Under the pieces are notes generated by a model, which did not search any database, was not told the origin of the DNA, and saw nothing but the letters and a program-made list of their open reading frames with translations. Positions 21,037-31,364 of a stretch of 64,000 bases of DNA are shown one piece after another. Made by a program: the position numbers and the translations under genes. The stretch comes from Albugo candida (taxonomy: Eukaryota > Oomycota > Peronosporomycetes > Albuginales > Albuginaceae). Every line of letters begins with the position of its first letter. Position 1 is the first letter of the stretch. The DNA is taken from positions 248,001 to 312,000 of the forward strand of contig CAJNAR010000171.1 in the NCBI GenBank assembly GCA_905220665.1, in the 5' to 3' direction.

Positions 21037-22356
21037 TCACAAAGTGTATTCCTTTGTCTGTGGAGGTCTAGTTCTAGGTTCTTCGTATGCGTACGTGGAA
21101 GGCTCATGATACGATGAGGCAGTGTTATCCAATTCCTCTTGGTGTTTTCGTGCTGTTTCGGCTTCGGCTTTGTCTCGCTTGTTCTTTTTATTTGCCAAAA
21201 AAGCTTTAACGGACACTGCGATGGAAAGCTATAAAAACATGTGAGTCAAGCAGACAACATTTAGTGATAGGTAATCGTTTCGTACCGCTGCTGCAATAGC
21301 TCCTCCGATCGTAGCTGCTGTCTTCCACCAAGAACTTTTGGAGCAAGTTGGAGGTCCTGTGTAATCCCCAAGACATACACACGTCTTTGTTTTCTTGTCA
21401 TCGGACACATCTACGTATGCTCGTTCTTTGTTGCACTCGAAATCGTCTTTGCTCTCACTTTCGGCTGCCAGTTGATTCAGTAGATCCTCTGCCGAGCCAC
21501 TCGTACACTTTGGTGAATTGTCCGATTTTGCAGGAATGATCTCTACGGTTGTTTCTTCTGTCGCGGATTGGCAAGCATCTTTTCCCCATCCTCGTAATAC
21601 CACCTTCCCTTCTCCACGAGCGGCACAGATAAAAAAATAATTGTTCTTTTTACGCGCTTCACTGCTGGCGTTCCGTACAGTTGTAATTTTCTTTTGTTTC
21701 AATGAATAGAATTCATACGTAACACGGTCAATGCCATTCCAGCCGAGCTGTATGTAATGTCCATTTTCTATCTGCGGAGTAGTACCGTCTCGACCAAATC
21801 CAACAGCATTGAGAACATCGGGTTTGGAATCACCGTCTTTTGCACAATTGTAGCAGCAAACGCCTTTCACAGCGGAACATTGATTGTGGATCACTGGGTC
21901 GTATGTGTAAGGAATGTTGGAATTTTTCCCAATACAGGTCGCGCAGCATCCATCTGTTGGTGTCGGTCCTGGCGTGCGAACGCCTGAGGGAGGATTCCCA
22001 GAGGCAGGTGGATTACTAGGCGGTGATGCTCGCGGGGGACTTGATGGTGGGGGACTCGATGGTGGTGGACTCGAAGGTGGGGGACTCGAAGGAGGGGGAC
22101 TCGATGTTGATGGGGAACTCGAAAGTGGGGGACTCCTTGAGGGCGGTGGGTTGTCTTCCGTGGGTGAACTCTGTGATGAACGACTGGGTGAAGAGCTGGA
22201 TGGACTGGAGCTGGATGGACTGGAGCTGGATGGAGTAGAGGGGGATGAATCGGTACTGTCGATACTATTCGTGTCGGATACGTGAGTGCTTTGCGGATGT
22301 GTACTGGTAAGAAGCGCTTGGAGAACGCACACAAAGAGAAAAAACCGCAGAAACAT
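21037..22356 (-). CDS. Mucin-like single-pass surface protein, Ser/Pro-rich stalk and Cys-rich ectodomain
   Basis: Exons 22356-21286 and 21228-21037 (about 420 residues). It begins with a signal peptide (MFLRFFLFVCVLQALL). A Ser/Thr stretch of SSSSP units and a SSPPP repeat tract form a stalk likely to be O-glycosylated. A globular ectodomain of about 200 residues with some twelve cysteines follows, opening with CCATC and including VCCYNC. The transmembrane helix is split by the intron (WWKTAATIGGAIAAA joined to LSIAVSVKAFL). The cytosolic tail is basic at first, then Tyr/Pro-rich. If only the long exon is read, the helix and tail are lost. I do not recognise the ectodomain. An exposed role at the cell surface or host interface is inferred. 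Confidence 0.8.
22034..22105 (-). repeat. 15-bp tandem repeats encoding Ser-Ser-Pro-Pro-Pro
   Basis: Several slightly diverged copies of a 15-bp unit encode the stalk of the mucin-like protein. A second 15-bp array at 22193-22235 encodes SSSSP units. Whole-codon units allow copy-number change without frame loss. Confidence 0.8.
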
Positions 22357-23034
22357 TTTGATAAATAAGAAGTAAAGAGGCGATTGCAAGATAATAAAGC
22401 AGAAAAGTAGTTTTGCAATTGGTTGCAGGAAATCGAAATTGATTTGCTGGGGATCAGAATTTACACGCACGTGCAAGGAGGGAAAATTGGATTTGAAGTT
22501 AACATACTGAGATTTGTATGTGATGCTACCAAAAAATACAAATTTGTATAAAATTCTGCAGAGGGGGTACGATCAAGGTGGAATCCAGCGATAAAGACAG
22601 GACAACGTTGCGAAAAACTTGATATTAGCCAATCCTTGAACCCGAACAGGTCCAACATCCAATCAGACGTGGGCTGGCAACAGAAGTGGATCCACGTCAT
22701 CTGAAAGTAGGCTCTATGCTTGTTACTACGCGTAGAGACGATCCAGGCACGTTGGACAACCTATAGAATGCGTGTCTAGCACCCGTGTGCGTGGTTAGAG
22801 AGCAACTCTCCTGATCATGCAGATGTCACGTTTTCATAAGGCAGTCTACATTCTCTATTACAACTAGCGATCATGTGGTACTATAATGCATTTGATTTCT
22901 CTCGTCATTCTCGCATCTATTTGTACCTTCTTCTCACATTCGGAACACATGTCATTAACGTTATATTTGTAAATACCATATATCTCGATAGTAATTACAG
23001 TAATTAAAATAAACGTCAGCGTCGGACGAGCAGT
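22357..23034. other. Divergent intergenic region, 678 bp
   Basis: One of the longer gaps in the window, between the mucin-like gene (-) and the PH-START gene (+). It is AT-rich near 22,900-23,010. A minus frame at 22461-22700 and another at 22864-23049 show no coding features. I see nothing else in it. Confidence 0.45.
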
Positions 23035-25821
23035 ATGGAATCCAGTCAATTCGAAAGCTCTTCCGGCGTTGTTCCAAAAACCACCCTGCTCTTTTATGAA
23101 AATTTTGGTCCCCTTTTCGATCTCATATGCGCAGACTACGTCACTGCGCGATACGCAAGCGAGGAGAACGCCAAACGCGTTTTCTATGGAGCTCTAAAGA
23201 AGCTCTACCTCACCATACACGCTGAATCCTCCATTTTACCGCTACCTTCAGCAGCAAACCATCTTCCAATTCTGTGCGCGGATCATGATTTCCAATACAA
23301 AGCGCACATACGTTATGAAAAGCTCTCCAAAGCGCTACAAAATGCTTCCAAGCAGCCGGATGCCTTTTATTCGGAGGAAGTATGCATCCGACAGGTTCTC
23401 AAGGAACACCTCAAGCGATTTGTCGATGAAATCGTTCAAAAAAAAGCGTTCCGTAAGCTCCTGCACGAAGAACTTCCCACACCCGACTTTTTGCCGCATG
23501 AAGACGCGTTTCCAGCATCTTTCTCAGCGTCTGCGTCCGCTGCTGCAGTTCATTTGATATCACCGCCACCGCTATATGGAGAAATACGCATGGAAGGATG
23601 GCTGAGGAAAAAGGGGCAACACGTAAACTTCTGGAGAGAGCGTTATTTCATGATCCGATCGTCGACGAATGGGACACATTACTTATGTTATTTTCGCAAA
23701 AAAGGAGATCGGGAACCTCGTGGGTGGTATGTTCTGGGGCCTGGGACGCTTGTGGACGATGTACGCGAATCGCCAAGCAAAATTGAGACCAAAAAGCTGT
23801 TCACCTTTCGAATTAGCAATTACACACACACGAGCTTTGATGAAGCTCATTTGGATGAGATGTGTCCCAGTCACGGATTGGATGTGCCTCTGACGCGCTC
23901 GGCCAGCGGATTGCGTGAGGGGCAAGCGATATTGGAAAATCAAGCGAACGGGACGTTCGTATCGGAGAATGAAGAAGGACTTCGACGGAAATCTTCCGGG
24001 ACATTCCGTAGTCGTGCAGCAGCTGCTGCTGCTGCTGCCACTGCAGCCACTGCGGTTGTACTCACTGGAGGCTTGGCCGGTGTTGGAATTGGAGTTGGAA
24101 TGGGTATGAGTGCAGCAGCTGCAGCCGCTGCCAGTGCAAGTGCTGCTGGAGCGTACATGAATCAGCAGCAGGGAAGACAGCATGGGACCGTCGCATTGGC
24201 AGCCGAGTCGTATGAGACAGCAATTTGGTGGAGGAATAGCGTCCTCGACTGTATCTTGCAAGCTGAAGAGCAGTGGAGACAGTACCTTCAATGGTATATG
24301 GACCAACAAACTTCAGAGCCTCTCGAGCACTTGCAAACGTCCACGAAGCCACGTTCTGGCTCGTTCGGCACAATTCCTCGCTCACTTGCTCGGTCCTTCA
24401 AAAGGACATTCTCTAAAAAAGCTTCTTGGAAATTGTATGCGTTTTCTTCTCAATTGCGTGTGTACAAAGAGCATCCAAGCACGACTGTCTCCTCGCTCCC
24501 ACCAGCCTTTCGAACCAGCCTCAAAGTCGACGCATCTCCGAAAGCCGTGTTTGACGCTATTATGCATACAAACAGCTCATTCTACCTCGGAAATCACATT
24601 ATCCAGGACGCAAATGTCGTGGAAGCGCATGAAAAGGATCATAGCGATATTGTATGCTGGAAACTCGCGCCCATTTTCCTCTGGCCCGTGTACACCGCTC
24701 CTCGTGAACTGTGTCTCTTGCGATATTGGCGAAAGGAGCAAGACGAATCGTTTTTCATCTGCTTCCAGTCGACTTCTCATCCCAATTGTCCAATCTCCAA
24801 GGACGCTGTTCGTGCCACGATGCTTGGCGGAGGCTTTATCCTATCTCCTTCCATTGACGGAAGCCCAGGATGCTGGGTCACGCTGACGTCTCAGCTGAAT
24901 CCGAACGGATACATCGACACTGCGCCAGGCCGATCGTGGCATTTTATGGCCGCATATGCGACCCATTTCCTTCAAATCATTTCACATCTCCAAAATCACA
25001 CTTATACAGCCACACACATACGAGATAAAGTGCACATCGACAGCCCAAAGCTCACTCATCCATCCAAAATTCAATTGCTTCCGGCGTTACGCACTGAATT
25101 ATCCGTTCGGCATTGCCTTGCGACAAAGTATTGGAGCGAACCCTGCGCTCAAAGCTTTCTAGTCCGTGGAGAACAATATCGCTCCAGTGGGATCAAAGTT
25201 CCATCAGAACGTCAGGCATTTCGACTTTTTGGCGTGGTTTTATTCGGTTCGGAGACTCCGATCGAACGTATCGGAACGGCGGGAATTGAAGGCCTTTCAG
25301 GTCGTATCGACTCGCCGACGCAGAGCTGGGTCTGGATTGTCCATCTGATGCTTCCTGGCCCGCCATTTCACTCACTCGTGCTCTATTTCATATTGGAAGA
25401 CTCAAACTTTCTTCGAAAATCGCCGTCTAATTTGTGTCATGCGTTCATGCAAGGCCCAAGCGATACGTTCCGGCAGGATCGTCTCAAAGTCATTCCTCGT
25501 GTGGAGCAAGGCTCAAGGTCCATTCGAAATGGAATCGGCACAACGCCCACGATTTTGGGTCGAAAAATGTATCAGCAGTACCATCGAGAGGCACAATGTC
25601 TCGAAATTGACTACGATATCACAAGCAGCAGTGTGGCCAGCGAAATGACCAAACTCCTACTCGGCTGTTGTGATCGATTGGTGGTGGATTTAGCATTCGT
25701 CATTGAAGGAAAAACAGACGACGAGCTTCCAGAACGCGTGTTGGGAACTGTGCGATTGCGAAATGTGACTCTATCTGACGCAGTTCCATTCGGAGGAGCC
25801 GGTGAAAGGAGCGATTTATGA
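23035..25821 (+). CDS. PH-START-EDR2C lipid-binding protein
   Basis: Single exon, 928 residues. A PH domain lies at about 185-260 and beyond (MEGWLRKKGQHVNFWRERYF ... YLCYFRKKGDREPRGWYVL). It is interrupted by an Ala/Gly-rich insertion (about 320-380), and its terminal strand and helix resume with ETAIWWRNSVLDCI. A START-like domain follows (about 480-680: LKVDASPKAVFDAI ... CWKLAPIF ... GSPGCWVTLTSQLNP). The C-terminus matches the EDR2 C-terminal domain (DUF1336): LDITSS-like DYDITSSSVASEM, then LVVDLAFVIEG and DELPERVLGTVRL. Plant EDR2 has the same order and binds PI4P at membranes. A lipid-sensing or lipid-transfer role is inferred. Confidence 0.88.
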   Translation: MESSQFESSSGVVPKTTLLFYENFGPLFDLICADYVTARYASEENAKRVFYGALKKLYLTIHAESSILPLPSAANHLPILCADHDFQYKAHIRYEKLSKALQNASKQPDAFYSEEVCIRQVLKEHLKRFVDEIVQKKAFRKLLHEELPTPDFLPHEDAFPASFSASASAAAVHLISPPPLYGEIRMEGWLRKKGQHVNFWRERYFMIRSSTNGTHYLCYFRKKGDREPRGWYVLGPGTLVDDVRESPSKIETKKLFTFRISNYTHTSFDEAHLDEMCPSHGLDVPLTRSASGLREGQAILENQANGTFVSENEEGLRRKSSGTFRSRAAAAAAAATAATAVVLTGGLAGVGIGVGMGMSAAAAAAASASAAGAYMNQQQGRQHGTVALAAESYETAIWWRNSVLDCILQAEEQWRQYLQWYMDQQTSEPLEHLQTSTKPRSGSFGTIPRSLARSFKRTFSKKASWKLYAFSSQLRVYKEHPSTTVSSLPPAFRTSLKVDASPKAVFDAIMHTNSSFYLGNHIIQDANVVEAHEKDHSDIVCWKLAPIFLWPVYTAPRELCLLRYWRKEQDESFFICFQSTSHPNCPISKDAVRATMLGGGFILSPSIDGSPGCWVTLTSQLNPNGYIDTAPGRSWHFMAAYATHFLQIISHLQNHTYTATHIRDKVHIDSPKLTHPSKIQLLPALRTELSVRHCLATKYWSEPCAQSFLVRGEQYRSSGIKVPSERQAFRLFGVVLFGSETPIERIGTAGIEGLSGRIDSPTQSWVWIVHLMLPGPPFHSLVLYFILEDSNFLRKSPSNLCHAFMQGPSDTFRQDRLKVIPRVEQGSRSIRNGIGTTPTILGRKMYQQYHREAQCLEIDYDITSSSVASEMTKLLLGCCDRLVVDLAFVIEGKTDDELPERVLGTVRLRNVTLSDAVPFGGAGERSDL

Positions 25822-26053
25822 CGCTGGTAGTGACAATTGGAAGCCTGAGCCTGAAGGGTGGGAGGTACACGTCGTCTCTGTGAAATAGCATATACTCAAA
25901 CAGATACATATAGACATATTACGACGTGGAGACCATAAGCTGAATGCGTTCATATTGATCGTAACACTGTCTTCGAAAGTACCGAACCTGCGCGCTTGTG
26001 ACTGACAACAAGAGGCACAATGGATGGGTGTTCTGTCTTCTGGAAGCCGATAC

Positions 26054-29000
26054 TCATGCCACTCCGACTGTCACGAGCATCTGTGATCGATCCGACTTGA
26101 CCCACGATACGCCCTGTGTGGTCTTTGCTTCCTTGAAAACGATACGCACAGGCTTTTGACGCACCAATGCGACGTGAATGACGTCTAAAAACTCAACTGA
26201 CAGCGCTCTGTGAAGCAAACTTTGGACTATCCGGCAAAGACTTTGCACCAATTCGGTCTTTTGATCCACACACAACAGCAAATCGGCTTCACCTTTGACA
26301 TGCAGCACGATGTAATCATCGGGAAGCGTGCTCATAGAAACCCCAGAGATCAGTGCGAGGTCGACTGCACGACGTTCTTTGGGCTTGGCGACCTGAGCAG
26401 CTTTGACATTGAATATATGCGTCTCGGTCACGACTAAAATACGGTCCTGATGGGCAAAGCGCTCATTCACTTTGGTGACCGTGGCAGCAAACACAATCGA
26501 CGACGAGGATCCTCTCGCGCTCAAAATGCCCTGATACGCTGGATAATTGGCGAGACCGATGTAATCGCCACGAAACTCACGATCCAATGTCCCTCGTCGA
26601 CGCTTTTTTTTGCCCATGAACCGCTCGAATTCAGACCGGACGCCCAGCAATGCAACTTTACAAGCGGCCTGAAGCGGAGCTGGAAGATTCTTTCGTGTGC
26701 TGTACCCTCGAAGTCGTCGGCTGATTTCAATTTGTGCGGCTCGGAGACGAAGAAAAGCACGACGATGAATTCGAGCTCGTGCAAAACTCTGTGCAAATAT
26801 AATTACATTCTCTTTTTCCTCCCGTGCCAGCCGTAATGAGAATCCATTGTCAGCGTTTAGAAGCATGCCGCTTGTATCATTCCACGACGTCCTCAGCGCA
26901 GTCACATGCGTCTTATCATTCGCACCAGGTCGACGCATTCTGCGAGCGAAGCAGTTGGCGAGAACGGCTTGATATGCGCGATTCAAGTCATAATACGCAA
27001 GCGCGAATTTGACGATCACGAGACGTTTCTACAGAGAAGATTAAGCACAAACACGATAGCGAATATGGAGCCGGGTACCTTGTATCGACGCCAGGCGCCC
27101 TCGATGAACCCGACAACCTCAGGGAGCTTCTTCTCTCGGAGCACCTCGAGCGCTGAAAGCGCTTGTGGATGCTTTAAGAACAGTTTTGTCCGTCCAAGCG
27201 AGAAAGACCCCAACGTATTCGAATCCTCTTCAAACGGAATCAGTTCGCCAGTGTCCACACCGATCGTCGGAGTTGATAACAACGCCAAGGTCGCTTGTCT
27301 CTGCATGAAAAATGAGCCTTTCAAAGAAACAATTTGTAAGCCTCACACATACCGCGGAATGGAAGCTTGAATTCGGCCAAGTCGCCTTGGAAAGAAACTT
27401 GTACCGCTGAAGAAAGCTCGCATACACTTGACGATAACAAAAGCCTTGACGCCTGACGACCAAATTCTCTACCAGCCCAAGATTGCGTACTTGTTCATGC
27501 AGTAATTCCTCATCAATGGTCAATGCGGCTTTTGTATCATTAGGCTTTATGCATCGAATGTAATGCGGATGACATCCGTCCAATTTGGTAATTAGCAGCT
27601 CAACCTGACTTCGAAATTGCTGGGAAGTCGATGGTGGGCGCTTCAGCTTCTCTTCTTCGGTCCGTTTATCACAAAAGAGCTCAGCGACAAATGGAATACA
27701 GGATTCCTGCATTCCACGATGCAAATCATTGAACAGTGTGTCGACATTCACTTCGAAAAACATGGACACGTCGTACTCGACTTTGCCAGCGTAATGCAAG
27801 ATCGTGAAGAATGGACCCTGCACTTTAGACTTGACGTAATGCGGATGACTCGAATGAGCGGCGTTGTAGCGTTCAATAAGCTCCAAATCCGACAGCCGGG
27901 CGATAGCGCACTGCTCATCCAACAATGGAAACAATCCGTGGATTTTTGGATCCTCAATCAGATCGCACACACGCTGATTATTGCTGTATTCCATTGTCTG
28001 CCAAGCGAGACCTTCCTGTACATATTCGGCTTGCTCGACATCGAGCGTCTGAGCCAGGAACAAGCGTTGAAGCTTCTCATTCACGTAATTGATACAAAGC
28101 TGTTCGAACGCGTTCACGTGGAAAATCTCAAAGCCGTAAATGTCCAAGATACCGATACTATTCCGGACGGCTTGCTTGGTCAACGGCGAATCGGTTCGAA
28201 CGCTCTGATTCACACGGACAACGAGCCAGGTGAAGATTTTCTCGTACAAAGACCGCGAGAGCGAATGACACACTTTTTTGGCTTGACGAGCATCAAATAA
28301 TACTTTCTGATCCGCGTTCCCAATAGAAAGGATGCGGTGTGTGATCATACTTTCAAGCTTCTGTTCCTGGACACCAAGCAAACAAGCGACGATCTCCATG
28401 GCTCTACGTCCGGAAACCTTAGCGGGATGCGAGGTATCGGCCCAAGTCGTCAGTTTCGCACAAGGATTATGAGCTTCATCGGTAGTCTCTTCAAATTGTA
28501 TCTCGCCAATCCAAAGGACGACAGCGAGCATTTGATACAGCAAATGGATCTCTTCCGATGAGATTCCAATGGCCTGCATATTGTCGACAACATTATGATA
28601 CTCGACGGAATCATCGACGCCTTTAATGGTAGTCACTTGATTGTAATCATTGGTCAAGCACGTGTACGCTTCAGCTGGCAATAGAGTCCATTCCTGTCGA
28701 TCTTGCTCGGTCGCACCGGCCAAAAGCTGATAGAACGCGTGGAAATTACGCTCTCCTTCTGCCTGATGGACAACTCGACTTTTTTCCAGTAGATAGTGAT
28801 CAATGTACCCGGCAAAGACCTGGCCTTTACGATTGAATTGGAGGACAATGTATTTTCCGAACCGCGAGCTGTTGTTATTCCGTATCGTTTGAGCATTCCC
28901 GAAAGCTTCCAGGACATTATTGCTTCCCCATAACGCTTTAGTCACATGTTGCACTAATGTATCCATTTCGTTACGCTCTTCGATCGACATTCGACGCTTT

Positions 29001-29395
29001 TTCGCGAGGAGATTTACGTGTGTGCTCATTGTGGTTATGTATTGCATCACGTGTTTGGATGTCTCAGTCTTACCGCTACCGCTTTCTCCCGTTATGAGCA
29101 ACGATTGGTTGCGATCAAAGCGCATGATGTTGGAGTACGCGGCTTCTGCGATTGCGTATGGATGTGGCTCAGAAAGATGGAATTCCTGACGACGAAAGGA
29201 TTCCATAATGGAGAGGTCGTAGAGGGAGACCCGTTTTTTCGTTTCGGGGTGCAGGGTGGAGAGCGCTTTGTACGGATTGATTGCGATGAGAACAGGTCCA
29301 AGAAATGTGTAAATTCTGCTTTTTTCGTAACGGGATTGTAACTCGTTGGCGATGGAAGACGCATCAACGCTCTCAAGCATGAGCAGGTTCTTCAT
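26054..29395 (-). CDS. Class I-type myosin with TH1 tail
   Basis: Exons 29395-27353, 27300-27079 and 27028-26054, all in phase, about 1079 residues. The motor has the P-loop GESGSGKTE, switch I NNNSSRFGK, switch II DIYGFEIF and the actin-binding region CHPHYIRCIKPND. The converter continues with LGRTKLFLK over the second exon. The neck shows an IQ-like stretch around IVKFALAYYDLNRAYQAVL and a second near AQSFARARIHRRAFLRLRAAQI. The tail is a TH1 membrane-binding domain, with MGKKKRRRGTLDREFRGDYIG. There is no SH3 domain. It should move on actin and tether membranes. Protist myosins are varied, so the class I label rests on the TH1 tail. Confidence 0.9.
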
Positions 29396-30072
29396 TGTCG
29401 CGCGATAAAGAGATTAGCGAATAATTAGTCGAAATGGAGCGCTGAATGCTTATCTTATGCTTATGCTTTGCTCTCTGGCTTCTATTTTAGAGTGTAACCG
29501 CGTAACTAGGGATGAGGCTGTACTTTCTGGAGTAGTCAGAGGGGTTACAGTACCATGAAGTAGGTACACTGTACCAGGTGTTTATGAAGGATGTTTAGAA
29601 TGGCTTTTGGTGACGCTAGCGAATTGTGATAATGAGAGATTACAAACAAGTGATTTGCATTACTTGGATTAGTCACATAGGTGTACACGTCTTTTGGGTG
29701 ATGTATGCTCTATAGTATTGATAATTTGATTCTATTTTATATGATAGAGTGATGCACGATGTAATAACGGGGCACCTCTTTGGAAAGCATAGGACACGCA
29801 AAGAACGTAGCAAACATCCGGGCGACAGAATATTCTCAGATGTCGGAACTCGTGAAAGATGCATACACGACTCGTAAGAAAGCGCTAGTAACGCGAAAGA
29901 GACGAACCTGCGCATATAAATCTATCGATGTGTCTATTATTATTCCGTGTAATAGAATCCGCAGCGACATTCTTTGTAGTGACAAAATTTGTTCATTCAG
30001 CGCGGTCACAATGTACGTTGAAGCTCAAGTAAAATACATTAGATGGATTTTATTGGGTAAAAAAGTTTGAAT
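29396..30072. other. Intergenic region, 677 bp
   Basis: Lies upstream of the myosin gene and downstream of the next minus-strand gene. A minus frame at 29673-29915 (80 codons) starts MRRFVSFALLAL, loosely like a short signal peptide, but its body has no recognisable features. I do not call it a gene. Nothing else is evident. Confidence 0.4.
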
Positions 30073-31155
30073 TTAATTTTCGATTTTGACGGGAGCTTTG
30101 GCTTGTCGAGCTTTGTTCAACAGACGGAGGTAGAGAACGAATTGCCGCATTCCGTCAGTGATAGTTTTCTCGTAAATAGTGTGAGAAATGAGCGTCAAAA
30201 ACTCATCACGACGATGAAGAGACATGTCGATTCGTTTGATCCAAGCCAGTAGTTTTGCGAGGATTATAATCTTGGGATCATCTTCCTTGATCTGGGAAAA
30301 CATCGCACTGACTGCATCGTACTCGAAATCCTCATCCAAAGTTGCCCGGATGGATTCTTCGATTGTTGTCATTTCCTCTTCCATAAATGCTTCCAACGAT
30401 TCAACGATCGTGGTGATTGCAAGCTGTATATCTTGAGCATCATTTTGTGCGAGTTTGTCTTTCGCACTTTGCACCGCCGAATGAAAAGAGTCCAACGATA
30501 CTGTCATTGTGTATTGCACACCAGCCAAAATGGATCGTTCTTCATTCAGAGCTTCCTTCAACTGTGCAACATATTCGACATGCTGCGTAAAAAGAGTCAG
30601 CCATTCAGAAAACGAATGACGACATTCTGAAGAAATACAATCAATTTCCTGCTTGCCGATTAATTGACGCAAGCACGTGATATCTTCGTAAATGCACTGA
30701 TTCAGTAGTGTGAACCCAAATCGAGTCCAGCCACATTTTAATACATCCTGTCCCCAAGGCGAAGATAACTTTGGCAATTTGTCACCAAGCCTTTGAGGAG
30801 ACCCATCCGTTCCTTCTTCTTCCTCCTGGTTCGATACATCCAATTCATTATGACTATTAAGTCGACTACGATTGAAAAAAGTTCGAACGGATCGCACAAA
30901 AGACGACTTACGGTCGAGAAATAAAGTCGGGCGACTTCGTGCCTCAACAATCGCCGAACTTCTCACTTTGAGCCATTTAATCGTATTATGAATTGTTCCT
31001 GTCGATTTTGTTTCTTTCTGATCCGCTTGATTTTGCTCAAGCATTTCCAGTTCCGCAAGCTTTTCACAGAGCTCATCCCGTTCCTCAAGCGCTTTGGTAT
31101 CGTTCACGATTGGTTCGTATGTACTCTCGTTTTGTTTCGCAGTGTTCAAAGTCAT
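30073..31155 (-). CDS. Unrecognised protein, 360 residues
   Basis: One uninterrupted frame from an ATG at 31155. The N-terminus has a Glu/Leu-rich heptad-like stretch (about 25-50). A basic segment with SRPTLFLDRKSSFVRS comes next, then a run of glutamates near residue 115. The C-terminal 200 residues are mostly helical, with amphipathic patterns such as LKEALNEERSILAG and LAKLLAWIKRIDMSL. No signal peptide, membrane segment or catalytic motif is visible. It is divergent from SF3B1 across about 209 bp. The length and codon flow make it a real gene; its role is unknown. Confidence 0.72.
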   Translation of the reverse strand: MTLNTAKQNESTYEPIVNDTKALEERDELCEKLAELEMLEQNQADQKETKSTGTIHNTIKWLKVRSSAIVEARSRPTLFLDRKSSFVRSVRTFFNRSRLNSHNELDVSNQEEEEGTDGSPQRLGDKLPKLSSPWGQDVLKCGWTRFGFTLLNQCIYEDITCLRQLIGKQEIDCISSECRHSFSEWLTLFTQHVEYVAQLKEALNEERSILAGVQYTMTVSLDSFHSAVQSAKDKLAQNDAQDIQLAITTIVESLEAFMEEEMTTIEESIRATLDEDFEYDAVSAMFSQIKEDDPKIIILAKLLAWIKRIDMSLHRRDEFLTLISHTIYEKTITDGMRQFVLYLRLLNKARQAKAPVKIEN

Positions 31156-31364
31156 TTTTTTCGTGGTGATTGCTGTCGCAATGAGCGATGCAAATTAGCT
31201 TGTCGGAAGTACGTAAAATCGCTCTTCATCAATATTTCCACCAATCTGATGACTGGAACATATTGATTGGATGCTTTTATGCTCTCGTACTTTACAGAAC
31301 CGTAACGGAACATTTGTTTCTTCGAAAAGATTGTCGCCAGTGAAAAAGGAAACTTGCCAAGAAA
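31156..31364. promoter_or_regulatory. Short divergent promoter region (unknown gene / SF3B1)
   Basis: About 209 bp separates the two ATGs, so both promoters must lie here or overlap the leaders. I did not find a motif that I would call with confidence. Confidence 0.45.

Noticed and set aside
21914..22285. Plus-strand Gly/Asp/Leu-rich open frame opposite the stalk
   Set aside because: It is the antisense of the Ser-Pro repeat DNA; repeats keep every frame open. It has no start context or domain of its own.
23683..24309. Minus-strand open frames opposite the PH-START gene
   Set aside because: They are shadows of the Ala-rich insertion (GCN codons read as Ser/Cys/Thr-rich antisense) and match nothing.
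27617..28300. 227-codon plus-strand frame inside the myosin gene
   Set aside because: Antisense to the conserved motor domain, whose codons explain the lack of stops.
29673..29915. 80-codon minus-strand frame with weak signal-peptide look
   Set aside because: Hydrophobic core is short, cleavage site is poor, and the remainder shows no features. No RXLR or CHXC-type effector motif is seen.
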